In this document: positions 1-7,018 of the stretch, piece by piece
Layout: each line of letters opens with the position of its first letter
How positions within the stretch are numbered: position 1 is the stretch's first letter
NCBI GenBank assembly: GCA_003131705.1
Contig: PKUY01000303.1
Span: forward strand, 2,479 to 10,973
Source: Acidobacteriota bacterium
GTDB lineage: Bacteria > Acidobacteriota > Terriglobia > Acidiferrales > UBA7541
Length of the DNA: 8,495 nucleotides
Direction: 5' to 3'
Made by a program: the position numbers and the translations under genes
Notes under the pieces: generated by a model
Told to the model about the DNA's origin: nothing
The model's input: only the letters and a program-made list of their open reading frames with translations
Databases searched by the model: none

Positions 1-45
1 CTTTTGAATGATTTGCAGGCTATTTCAGGTGCTACGCCTTACTAA
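1..45 (+). CDS. C-terminal tail of an unidentified protein (5' end outside window)
   Basis: Frame 1 from the first base reads LLNDLQAISGATPY and stops at TAA (43-45). A hairpin terminator begins 28 nt further on, which fits a real gene end. Fourteen residues are too few to name a family, and I do not recognise the product. The gene would converge with tonB. An open 14-codon stretch can also arise by chance, so the call rests mainly on the stop-plus-terminator arrangement. Confidence 0.35.
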   Translation, partial: LLNDLQAISGATPY

Positions 46-72
46 CGTTTCTAACATTTGAAGTAGAAATGA

Positions 73-108
73 AAAGCCCCCGGTGCTCTTTCGAGTCCCA
101 GGGGCTTT
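73..108. terminator. Intrinsic hairpin terminator, probably bidirectional, between convergent genes
   Basis: AAAGCCCC (73-80) pairs perfectly with GGGGCTTT (101-108). Inside, after a C/A mismatch, GG (82-83) pairs with CC (98-99), and GCTC (85-88) pairs with GAGT (93-96, one G-T wobble) around a short loop. Read on the minus strand the stem is followed by TTTTC then ATTTC, a modest U-tract suited to ending tonB, which stops at 193. On the plus strand it is followed only by TTTGTG, but it still lies just after the partial gene ending at 45. Confidence 0.75.
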
Positions 109-192
109 GTGTTCCAGGATGATCCCGACTGTGCTACTTGTTTTTCTTGCGATGCTGCGCCCACCAGTCCTTACATTCACTAGTTCGTTCCT

Positions 193-900
193 TTACCCGA
201 GATCAAAAACCACATCGATTGTGGTATCCACCTCCACTGGCTGCCCGTTCAGCATCGTGGCGCGGTAGCGCCACTGTTTCACCGCGCCCAGTGCTGCTGT
301 CATCAACAGCGGTGGGCCCGACACGAATTGCAGCTCCTTGATCGATCCATCCTTGGAAATGATCGCGTGCAGAACGATCGTGCCGGAAACATGGGCGGTC
401 TTCGCAATCGTCGGATATTGTGGCGGAACCTTGTTAACGAGAGATGCGGATTCCACGTTGCCGCCCACGCGGATACGCTCTGGAGTAGATGGCTTGGGCG
501 GAGGCGGAACCGACGACCCGTCGCCGATGATTCCTCCCAGCACGTTCCCCGTTCCGCCAGCGACTCCCTCGTCGCCGTTTGCATTATTGACGACCGGCGC
601 TTCATCCTTCACGGTTTCGACAGTTTTCGGGATTACCGTCGGGGCTACCATCTGGGGAACGTTGATAACCCTCAAAAGCTTGACCTGCTTTACGAGCGCC
701 TGCGGCGGAGGTGGCGGGGGCGGCGGCGCCGGCGCCACCAGAAACGTAGTCAGCATCCCCTTGGGCAACGCCTGCGTGTAGATCAACGGAATCAGCATCA
801 ACACGCCCAGTATGAGTGACTGAACAATGGCTGACAGGACCACCGACCATGGCTTCTGACTCTCGACTTTCTTTCCAGAAACAACGAGATGTTCAAACAT
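193..900 (-). CDS. TonB-family protein (energy transducer, C-terminal TonB domain)
   Basis: A 235-residue protein built like TonB. It has a short cytoplasmic start, one membrane segment at about residues 18-42, then a periplasmic linker with eight consecutive prolines (59-66) and a second proline cluster (132-137). The C-terminal TonB domain covers about 150-235 and includes the PPQYP motif (159-163), GTIVLHAIISKDG (173-185) and a KQWRY segment (208-212). TonB proteins pass proton-motive-force energy from ExbB/ExbD to outer-membrane receptors. Some proteins of this layout in Acidobacteriota have other periplasmic roles, so the partner is unknown. No exbB, exbD or receptor gene is visible here, and the gene appears monocistronic, ending at the 73-108 hairpin. 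The ATG at 898-900 is supported by a near-perfect Shine-Dalgarno. Confidence 0.9.
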   Translation of the reverse strand: MFEHLVVSGKKVESQKPWSVVLSAIVQSLILGVLMLIPLIYTQALPKGMLTTFLVAPAPPPPPPPPQALVKQVKLLRVINVPQMVAPTVIPKTVETVKDEAPVVNNANGDEGVAGGTGNVLGGIIGDGSSVPPPPKPSTPERIRVGGNVESASLVNKVPPQYPTIAKTAHVSGTIVLHAIISKDGSIKELQFVSGPPLLMTAALGAVKQWRYRATMLNGQPVEVDTTIDVVFDLG

Positions 901-905
901 ATCAA

Positions 906-912
906 CCTCCTT
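906..912 (-). promoter_or_regulatory. Strong Shine-Dalgarno of the tonB-family gene
   Basis: The minus strand reads AAGGAGG here, five bases before the ATG at 900. This fixes the start codon and suggests efficient translation. Confidence 0.85.
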
Positions 913-941
913 CTGCGGCCAAACCGTGCTTCATCTGCTTC

Positions 942-955
942 GCCCTTAGAAGGGC
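942..955. repeat. Short inverted repeat upstream of the tonB-family gene
   Basis: GCCCTT-AG-AAGGGC is a perfect 6-bp inverted repeat with a two-base centre, about 42 bp upstream of the tonB start codon. It sits where an operator or 5' UTR element would lie. The loop is too tight for a good RNA hairpin (at best five pairs with a four-base loop), so a protein-binding site is the likelier role. I could not find a clean -35/-10 pair in 915-1036 to anchor it. Confidence 0.3.
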
Positions 956-1036
956 AAGTGATGCTCCAAACTCTTGCGGACTAATTCATTGAAATACAAG
1001 GACATAAAGCCTCTGAGGCCGGCTTTCAAGTACTAG

Positions 1037-1372
1037 GCCCACGCAATAACTTTACTGCGACCTCCCAATTGTGCCGAAGGTCAGTTCACCGGGACGAAAG
1101 CCAAGTTTGATCAACTTCATCATGATTTTACGGCTGGATTGTCGCAGTACTCCTCCAACATACAGGCGCGGTTTACTTCAGTCTTGGCCAACGGGGATCT
1201 CGAACATCTGCACGCACCAATTTACGCGGTCGTGTACGACAACAAGGGATTTGAGCATATCAAGGTCGAAGCCTGGGATGACTCGGAGGGTTCGGGCAAG
1301 ATGAATCCCGTCGTCAAGTGGGTAGACACCATTCTCAAGCTCTGGCCAACGAGTCCACTCATGGGGCCGTGA
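1037..1372 (+). pseudogene. Unidentified coding-like ORF without a credible start, probably a 5'-truncated remnant
   Basis: Frame 2 is open from just after a TAG (1034-1036) to TGA (1370-1372), about 111 codons. Its codon choice looks coding, with many G/C third positions, and the translation is balanced and soluble-looking: FDQLHHDFTAGLSQY, HLHAPIYAVVYDNKGFEH, EAWDDSEGSG, MNPVVKWVDTILKLW. There is no in-frame ATG near the beginning. The first usual start is TTG at 1139 (77 residues) and it has no Shine-Dalgarno. I do not recognise the family. The likeliest reading is the C-terminal part of a gene that lost its 5' end; a small gene starting at TTG 1139 is the alternative. It ends about 100 bp from the decayed nitroreductase on the opposite strand, so the area looks like accumulated debris. 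Confidence 0.4.
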
Positions 1373-1473
1373 ATGCGAAAGACGCAGGTTCCACGGGTCG
1401 GGGAGCCAAAATCCAAGCCCCGCATCACTGAACGTAGTAAAAACATAAAGACGCTCTCGCAAACGGTACACTT

Positions 1474-1740
1474 CTGCGGAAGTGCACGAACCGGAGGTGC
1501 CGACTTCGGATGCCCGGCGAGGATCGGAGCAATCTGGACGTAGCTCGGTGGAAGCTCAAGCGTTACCTTTCCTTTGAGTATCCCCAGCCGAGCCTGCGGT
1601 AATCCAATCCAGCAGGTCCCCAGTCCAGCGCACAGGCCGATAGCGTCAGGTTTTCCGCGCCTGCCGTGAGGGAAGCAGGCAATTCGGACGGCGTCGATTT
1701 CGCGACCACGCGACACGATGACTGCGAGCGCACCAACTGC
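1474..1740 (-). pseudogene. Decayed nitroreductase-family fragment (C-terminal half) with two opposite frameshifts
   Basis: On the minus strand one frame reads GLGTCWIGL (about 1600-1626), then LELPPSYVQIAPILAGHPK and APPVRALPQ. This is the FMN-binding and C-terminal signature of the nitroreductase family (typical form: A-LGLGTCWIG, then pAPIivGyPk and PPv.R.P). Immediately upstream, the matching helix AGAENLTLSACAL is in a different frame, and before that AVIVSRGREIDAVRIAC returns to the first frame. One extra base near 1673-1674 and one missing base near 1625 explain both switches. The N-terminal half (about 80 residues) is absent: the next 100 bp are regulatory-looking and the MgtC-like gene starts at 1839. 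No start codon or Shine-Dalgarno belongs to it. An intact family member would be an FMN-dependent oxidoreductase; this copy is almost certainly dead. Confidence 0.72.
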
Positions 1741-1761
1741 CAGCGGGTGTTACTGTCGGTA

Positions 1762-1777
1762 TGTGAGCGATGTCACG
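1762..1777. promoter_or_regulatory. CRP/FNR-type inverted repeat upstream of the transporter operon
   Basis: TGTGA-GCGATG-TCACG matches the classic CRP half-site layout (TGTGA-N6-TCACA) at nine of ten arm positions. It lies 62-77 bp before the ATG of the MgtC-like gene, a plausible distance for activation or repression. CRP/FNR-family regulators are common in many phyla, but the binding preference in this organism is unknown. This is a pattern match only, and no convincing -35/-10 pair was found beside it. Confidence 0.4.
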
Positions 1778-1805
1778 CCGAGATTAACCGCAATTCGAAT
1801 AGCAT

Positions 1806-1817
1806 AATTGCGCAATT
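1806..1817. promoter_or_regulatory. 12-bp perfect palindrome just upstream of the MgtC-like gene
   Basis: AATTGCGCAATT is perfectly self-complementary and ends 21 bp before the start codon. A nearby ATTCGAAT (1793-1800) is also palindromic, and GCAATT occurs at both 1790-1795 and 1812-1817. The position fits an operator overlapping the promoter or 5' UTR. Short AT-rich palindromes also occur by chance. Confidence 0.3.
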
Positions 1818-1838
1818 GAAATTACGGACATACAGAGA

Positions 1839-3090
1839 ATGGTGCTGGAACTTAAAGACGCCTTGGGCATTCTGATCGCTGCACTTGGTGGTGCGGCGGT
1901 CGGGCTGGAACGTGAGTGGTCTGGCCATGCCAGTGGTCCTGGTGCCCGGTTCGCGGGGATACGGACGTTCACTCTTCTCGGTCTACAGGCAGGCCTGGCG
2001 GGTTGGTTATGGTCTAACGGTCTGCACGCCATTGCTGCCCTGCTGCTGGCTGGCTGCGCCGCGCTGATTGTGGCCGCATACATCGCGGCGAGTCGAGTGG
2101 ATGTGGATGGCACGACGGAAGTGGCGGCTTTCGTGGTTCTAGCCGCCGGAGTCGTGGCTGGGTTGCACGAATTGAGGCTCGCGAGTGCGACGATTGCCAT
2201 TACCACGCTGTTGCTGGTGGAGAAATCGAGACTGCATCGCCTCGTAGAACGCATCGATGATGCGAGCCTTCGGGCTGGCTTTCGGTTTGCGGTAATGGCC
2301 GTTGTGATTTTGCCCATACTTCCCTCGGGTCCCTACGGTCCCCTTGGAGGCATTCGCCTCCGTCAGCTTTGGGCCATGGTCCTGTTTTTCTCGGGCCTGA
2401 GCTTCGCTGGGTACCTCGCACGCCGGTCGATGGGGCCCCAAAAGGCCTATCCCACCACAGGTATGTTGGGCGGGATCGTTTCATCTACCAACGTCACGCT
2501 GTCGTTTGCACGCGCGAGCAGAAGCGAAATAGATGCGGGCACACCCTTGGAGCTAGGCGTACTCGCTGCTTCCGCAGTGATGTGCGTGCGGGTGCTGGTC
2601 GCAACCGCGGTATTGAACTTTCCAGTCTCGGCAGCTCTTGTCCCGTATCTCGTTGCTCCGTTCCTGGCGGCGGCACTCATCGCTTGGTGGGGTCTAAGGA
2701 AACATCAGGACGCAGCATCGGTTGCAGAAGTCCCCTCAAATCCGCTGCAGTTCACATCAGCCCTTCAGAATGGCAGTCTTGTTTCAGGTGGTACTGTTTA
2801 CCGTCCGCTGGGCACACGGCACATGGGGAGAAACCGGCATCTTTTGGTCTGCTGGTATTCTTGGCTTGACCGATGTGGATGCTCTCGTCGTTTCGATGGT
2901 CAAGGATACGAGCGCGCAATTGCCGATCGCCATCGCGGCGCGAGCCATTGCAATTGGGATCCTCGCCAACACGCTCCTGAAGTTATCGATCGGAGTTCTC
3001 ATCGGAGTAAAACAGTTTCGCCGCATTGCGTTGGTTGGTTTGCTTGCCGTTGCCCTGGCTTGCGCAGCATCACTCGCATGGCTAAAGTGA
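1839..3090 (+). CDS. MgtC/SapB-DUF4010 family membrane protein, interrupted by a +1 frameshift near 2769
   Basis: The first 310 codons (1839-2768) carry an MgtC/SapB N-domain, with GLERE at residues 22-26 and FAGIRTFTLLG at 38-48. These are followed by several hydrophobic segments and the start of a DUF4010 region (GGIVSSTN at 211-218). After FTSALQ the frame runs into nonsense, while the +1 frame continues correctly from 2770 with MAVLFQVVLF, GLTDVDALVVSM and a terminal hydrophobic segment to TGA at 3088-3090. Removing one A from CAGAATGG restores about 416 residues, close to the family's usual length. The uncorrected frame would run to 3182 with an unrelated tail. The start ATG fits the family N-terminus, but only a weak AGAGA precedes it. 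Such proteins are polytopic inner-membrane proteins of uncertain function; MgtC itself is linked to Mg2+ limitation. It is either a recent pseudogene or a sequencing or assembly error. Confidence 0.82.
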
Positions 3091-3207
3091 AACGAAGTCC
3101 GTCTACAGCTTTTCTGGTGGCCGAACGCCTGAGCGGCAATCTTCGCGAAAGCCCCAGCTACCCGCGCTATTTTCCTCTCTAAGAGAACTGACTGGGGGTT
3201 GAGCGGA

Positions 3208-4302
3208 ATGAATGAGACTGTGAGGAAGCAGGCAGCGGTCATGTTTTTGGTGGGCCTGGCAGGGGTCGCTCTTTACCTCTGTTATCTAATCGCCAAGCCG
3301 TTCCTGGGACCCGTCCTGATAGCGGTGATGCTGGCGATTGTGTTTCATCCGCTTCACGCGAGAATGCAGCTCTTCTTTCGGCGCCCCGGGGTGACTGCCG
3401 CACTCTCGACGACCCTGGTACTGCTGATCATCACGATACCGATCGTGATTCTGGGAAGATCAGTTAGTGGAGAGCTTCGTACGGTAGTTCAATCTCTGCG
3501 CGAACAGAATGGGTCGCAAGGAGGCCTGAGTCCATACCTCGCGCACCTGGGCGAAAGTCTGCTGAAGATTCTTGGAAAGTATGTGGATCTCACGCAGATT
3601 GATCCGCATGAAGCGTTATTGCGCTGGGCGGAGCAGGCAAGCAGTTACCTGGTATCCATTGGCGCCGAGGCTGTAGCCAACTTGCTCTCCTTTGCCCTCG
3701 ATACGGTGGTCGTCTTCTTTAGCCTCTTCTTTTTCTTTCGAGAAGGAAAAAGTATCCGCCAGGGGCTATCAGCAATGCTTCCGTTGAATCCGGATCAGAC
3801 GGAAAGACTCTTTACCGGAATCAGCGAAACTATGATTGCCAACCTGTACGGCGGGCTTGCCGTGGGCGCAGCGCAGGGTATCCTCGCGGGCCTCTCCTTT
3901 TGGGCCCTGGGTCTGTCGGCTCCGATTCTATGGACTCTTGTTACGGCTCTGGCGTCATTGGTCCCGGTAGTTGGATCCGCCCTGGTTTGGGGTCCGGCGT
4001 CGATTCTCCTTGTCCTCAGCGGGCACTGGGTGAAAGCGCTCATTCTTCTTAGTTGGGGAGCCGCCGTGGTGGGACAGGTGGATGTTGTGATCAGACCGTA
4101 TGTGGTAAGCGCACGCGTGAAAGTGCATACCCTACTCGTCTTCGTCGCGTTGCTCGGCGGAGTCGAGGCGTTTGGCGTCATAGGAATATTCGTTGGTCCA
4201 GTCATCCTGTCGGTCACGCTGGCGGTGCTGGATATGCTGAGAAGCACAAATTTCTCATGGCAATCAAAGTCTGAAAGCGCGCATCGCGCCCCCCCTCAAT
4301 GA
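3208..4302 (+). CDS. AI-2E family transporter (PerM/YdiK-like permease)
   Basis: A 364-residue polytopic membrane protein of the AI-2E transporter family, at the usual length. It has two hydrophobic segments near the N-terminus (about 9-50), a TM pair around 62-87, a soluble stretch (about 88-150), then a membrane core. Family hallmarks in the C-terminal half include GGLAVGAAQGILAGL, PVVGSALVWGPAS (from P253), a D..IRP motif (RP at 296-297), LLGGVEAFGVIG and FVGPVI (GP at 330-331). Members export varied small solutes; some act in Na+/H+ exchange, so an autoinducer-2 role should not be assumed. I chose ATG 3208, with GGGGG at 3194-3198 as the ribosome site; an in-frame TTG at 3199 is the alternative. 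It lies 117 bp after the MgtC-like gene, and its stop overlaps the ATPase start (ATGA), so it is part of the same transcription unit. Confidence 0.9.
   Translation: MNETVRKQAAVMFLVGLAGVALYLCYLIAKPFLGPVLIAVMLAIVFHPLHARMQLFFRRPGVTAALSTTLVLLIITIPIVILGRSVSGELRTVVQSLREQNGSQGGLSPYLAHLGESLLKILGKYVDLTQIDPHEALLRWAEQASSYLVSIGAEAVANLLSFALDTVVVFFSLFFFFREGKSIRQGLSAMLPLNPDQTERLFTGISETMIANLYGGLAVGAAQGILAGLSFWALGLSAPILWTLVTALASLVPVVGSALVWGPASILLVLSGHWVKALILLSWGAAVVGQVDVVIRPYVVSARVKVHTLLVFVALLGGVEAFGVIGIFVGPVILSVTLAVLDMLRSTNFSWQSKSESAHRAPPQ
4289..4302 (+). promoter_or_regulatory. ATGA stop/start overlap with no Shine-Dalgarno and a C7 run (translational coupling)
   Basis: The ATPase ATG (4299-4301) overlaps the TGA of the upstream transporter (4300-4302). 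The bases just before it are seven cytosines followed by TCA, the opposite of a purine-rich ribosome site. Translation of the ATPase therefore probably depends on ribosomes finishing the upstream gene. The C7 run is also a spot where indel errors or slippage could occur. Confidence 0.7.
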
Positions 4303-6884
4303 CCAGCGAAGTGAATGACATCAAGATTCACGGTCTCACTCAAGAGGAAGCATCCGCTCGGCTTGCGGCAGAGGGACCGAACGAGCTGCCTTCGGCCAAG
4401 CCCCGCAGTTTTCTAGCAATCGCATGGGAAGTCCTCCGCGAACCTATGATTTTGCTCCTGGTAGCCGCCGGAGTGATCTATCTGATCCTGGGCGAACCAC
4501 GTGATTCACTCGTGTTGCTGATTTCAGTCTTTGCGATTCTCGGAATCGACCTTTACCAGCAAAGTAAGACGGAACGCGCGCTGGAGGCCCTGCGCGACCT
4601 TTCTAGTCCGCGGGCGCTCGTGATTCGAGAGGGGTGCCAAACGCGAATCGCTGGGCGGGAAGTAGTCCGAGGCGATATCGTCATTTTGTCCGAAGGCGAT
4701 CGCGTGCCAGCTGATGGCGTTATTCTTTCTTGTGTCAGCCTTTCCGTCGACGAGTCGCTGTTGACCGGGGAATCGGTTCCGGTACGAAAATCTCCGGGGC
4801 AAGTAAGTCTCAGCATGGCCCGGCCCGGTGGTGATGACCTCCCGTTTGTCTATTCCGGAACCCTTGTTGTGCAGGGTCAGGGCGTGGCCGAAATCAAAGA
4901 GACAGGATCGCGAACTGATTTGGGCCGGGTGGGCAAAGCCCTTCAGATGATCGAACCGGAGGTAAGTCACCTCAAGAGAGAAACCAAGCGCGTAGTGGGC
5001 ATCATGGGAGCTCTCGGCCTTTCGATCTGTGGCTTGGTAGCGCTTATCTACGGTCTATCAAGTGGCAGTTGGCTAAGCGGGATCCTCGTTGGGATCACCG
5101 TCGCCATTTCGTTGCTGCCGGAGGAATTTGCCGTCGTGCTGACCGTGTTTCTTGCCTTGGGAGCTTGGCGCATTTCGCAGCGGAAGGTATTGACCCGGCG
5201 CGCTAGCGCAATTGAGACGCTTGGATCTGCCACCGTCTTATGTGTGGACAAGACCGGCACTCTCACGCAGAACCAGATGTCGGTCAAGAAGCTTTTTGCC
5301 AGGGGTCAGTTTCAGGAACTCGATGCTTCCAGCGACGCCGGTCTTCGCGGTGGCATCTCCGAACTTCTCGAATTTGGCGTTCTCGCCAGCCAACGAGAGG
5401 GTTTTGATCCCATGGACTTTGCTTTCCAGCAAGCCGGCAAGCGTCACTTAGATGCGACCGAACAGCTGCACGAGACATGGAAGCTGACGCGTGAATACCC
5501 GCTCTCACCCAAGCTATTAGCGGTGACTCGCGTTTGGCATGCGCCTGCGCAGAATGGCCGGATTGTAGCTGTGAAGGGCGCCCCTGGCGCCGTGGCTGAA
5601 TTGTGTCGTCTCTCGCCATCGCAATTCGATGAGATCAAGAACCACGCGGAAGCGATGGCCGCTGAAGGCTTGCGAATCCTGGCCGTGGCCAGGACCGGTT
5701 TTGAAAGCGGTGCCTTGCCCGAAGATCCCCACGAATTCGAGTTCAAGTTCCTCGGCTTGGTTGCACTGGCTAATCCCGTGCGTCCCGAGATCGCAAACGC
5801 GGTGCGGGAGTGCTATGCGGCGGGAATCCGCGTTGTGATGATCACCGGTGACTTTGCAGGTACAGCGCAGAGTATCGCACGCCAAATTCAACTGCGGGGA
5901 AGTGAACGTGCGCTTACCGGCCCGGATCTCGATCGTATGGACGATGCAACATTGGGCCGCGAAGTCACCCAGGTCAACATCTTCGCACGCGTTGTGCCCC
6001 AGCAGAAGCTACGATTGATTGAGGCCCTCAAAGCTAACGGCGATATTGTGGCGATGACAGGCGACGGCGTAAACGATGCCCCGGCACTCAAGGCCGCGCA
6101 CATCGGCATCGCGATGGGCGGCCGAGGCACTGATGTCGCGCGTGAAGCGGCCGACCTTGTGCTGCTTGACGATTCCTTCTCCTCCATTGTCCAGGCGATC
6201 CGTCTCGGCCGCAGGATCTTTGACAATCTCAAGAAGGCAATGGCTTATGTCATGGCAGTCCACGTGCCAATTGCGGGCCTTGCTTTGGTTCCGGTTCTGC
6301 TCAAATGGCCGCTTGTCATGCTGCCGCTCCACGTGGTTTTCCTGGAACTCGTCATCGATCCCGCGTGTTCAGTCGCCTTTGAAGCCGAGCCGGAGGAATC
6401 AGACGTGATGGAGCGGCCGCCCCGCAACCCAAAGCAACCGCTCTTTGACCGGCGAACATTAACGCTGAGCCTTCTGCAAGGTGCGAGTGTGTTGCTTGTC
6501 GTGCTAGGCGTCTTTGCGGCAGCTATGCATCGCGGTGAATCGGAAACCAGTGTCCGCGCTCTTACCTTCACAACGCTGATCATCGCGAATTTGGCGTTGA
6601 TCCTCACGAACCGTTCTTGGACTCGGACTATCCTGAACATGTGGCGATCCCCGAATCCTGCCATGTGGTGGGTGATACTGGGTGCAACGGCCTTCCTCGG
6701 CGTGGTCCTCTATGTACCGTCAATTCAGGCGCTGTTCCGGTTTTCAAAGCTGCATGTGGCCGACGTGGCGCTTTGCCTGACGGCGGGGATGTTCAGCATT
6801 GTTTGGTTCGAAGCGTTAAAAATCGTAGGGCGCCCGCGGCTTTCCTCCGACTTGCCAGATTCAAGAATCGCGCCAAGATCGTAG
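4299..6884 (+). CDS. Cation-translocating P-type ATPase (PacL/PMR1-like architecture, ion unknown)
   Basis: An 861-residue ATP-driven cation pump with every core element. It has the N-terminal cation-ATPase domain (about 8-60), the actuator-domain TGES (156-159), a TM4 ion-site motif PEEF (274-277), and the phosphorylation site DKTGT with Asp317. It also has the nucleotide-binding KGA (426-428), the hinge TGDGVND (587-593) and a C-terminal set of membrane helices. It lacks the CPC/heavy-metal motif and N-terminal metal-binding domains, so it is not of the heavy-metal type. The glutamate after the TM4 proline and the TM6 aspartate (D687) are kept as in Ca2+ pumps. However, the positions aligned by eye to SERCA N768, E771 and N796 read H655, I658 and E683. 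Specificity is therefore open (Ca2+, Mn2+, H+ or another cation). It is the last gene of the operon, and no clear terminator follows. Confidence 0.93.
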   Translation: MTSEVNDIKIHGLTQEEASARLAAEGPNELPSAKPRSFLAIAWEVLREPMILLLVAAGVIYLILGEPRDSLVLLISVFAILGIDLYQQSKTERALEALRDLSSPRALVIREGCQTRIAGREVVRGDIVILSEGDRVPADGVILSCVSLSVDESLLTGESVPVRKSPGQVSLSMARPGGDDLPFVYSGTLVVQGQGVAEIKETGSRTDLGRVGKALQMIEPEVSHLKRETKRVVGIMGALGLSICGLVALIYGLSSGSWLSGILVGITVAISLLPEEFAVVLTVFLALGAWRISQRKVLTRRASAIETLGSATVLCVDKTGTLTQNQMSVKKLFARGQFQELDASSDAGLRGGISELLEFGVLASQREGFDPMDFAFQQAGKRHLDATEQLHETWKLTREYPLSPKLLAVTRVWHAPAQNGRIVAVKGAPGAVAELCRLSPSQFDEIKNHAEAMAAEGLRILAVARTGFESGALPEDPHEFEFKFLGLVALANPVRPEIANAVRECYAAGIRVVMITGDFAGTAQSIARQIQLRGSERALTGPDLDRMDDATLGREVTQVNIFARVVPQQKLRLIEALKANGDIVAMTGDGVNDAPALKAAHIGIAMGGRGTDVAREAADLVLLDDSFSSIVQAIRLGRRIFDNLKKAMAYVMAVHVPIAGLALVPVLLKWPLVMLPLHVVFLELVIDPACSVAFEAEPEESDVMERPPRNPKQPLFDRRTLTLSLLQGASVLLVVLGVFAAAMHRGESETSVRALTFTTLIIANLALILTNRSWTRTILNMWRSPNPAMWWVILGATAFLGVVLYVPSIQALFRFSKLHVADVALCLTAGMFSIVWFEALKIVGRPRLSSDLPDSRIAPRS

Positions 6885-7018
6885 CAATTGTCCAGCAAAG
6901 AGAATCGCATACAGTGGTCGAGAAGCTTCATGCTGAAAGAAAAGAACTGAATTGTCTTCTTTGCGCTCGAAGTCATTTCGGCTTCCACCTCAATTCGCTG
7001 CGACGACTCACGCGAGCA
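6885..7018. other. Intergenic gap between the ATPase and the TPR remnant
   Basis: The gap separates two convergent reading directions. It contains a small palindrome GAAGCTTC near 6921 but no GC-rich hairpin followed by a T-run on either strand, and no coding signal. A convergent pair would normally have a terminator here, and I cannot see one. Confidence 0.5.

Noticed and set aside
328..819. Plus-strand ORFs opposite tonB, including an Arg-rich run and a Gly-rich run
   Set aside because: They are the complement of the proline codons and the rest of tonB, which has a clear domain structure and ribosome site.
1009..1019. GCCTC-T-GAGGC palindrome
   Set aside because: The loop is too tight for an RNA hairpin, and there is no associated promoter or gene edge to support a role.
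1399..1422. CGGGG...CCCCG hairpin as a terminator after the 1037-1372 ORF
   Set aside because: Only five pairs, a 14-base loop and no T-run.
1222..1716. Intact novel 164-residue minus-strand gene
   Set aside because: It is the nitroreductase relic read through two cancelling frameshifts. The N-terminal part and ribosome site are missing, and the last third is unrelated.
1784..2317. Long minus-strand ORF opposite the MgtC-like gene
   Set aside because: It is an antisense shadow of a GC-rich membrane protein gene, with Ala/Arg/Ser/Thr-rich composition and no family motif.
2758..2775. Programmed ribosomal frameshift in the MgtC-like gene
   Set aside because: No slippery heptamer, hungry codon or downstream structure is evident, and the family is not known to use frameshifting. 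A simple indel is the better explanation.
1839..3182. A single 447-residue ORF as the full MgtC-like protein
   Set aside because: Residues after about 310 are unrelated and out of frame. The true C-terminal part is in the +1 frame and ends at 3090.
3795..4247. Minus-strand ORF opposite the AI-2E transporter gene
   Set aside because: It is a Thr/Ala/Arg-rich antisense shadow without a ribosome site or recognisable domain.
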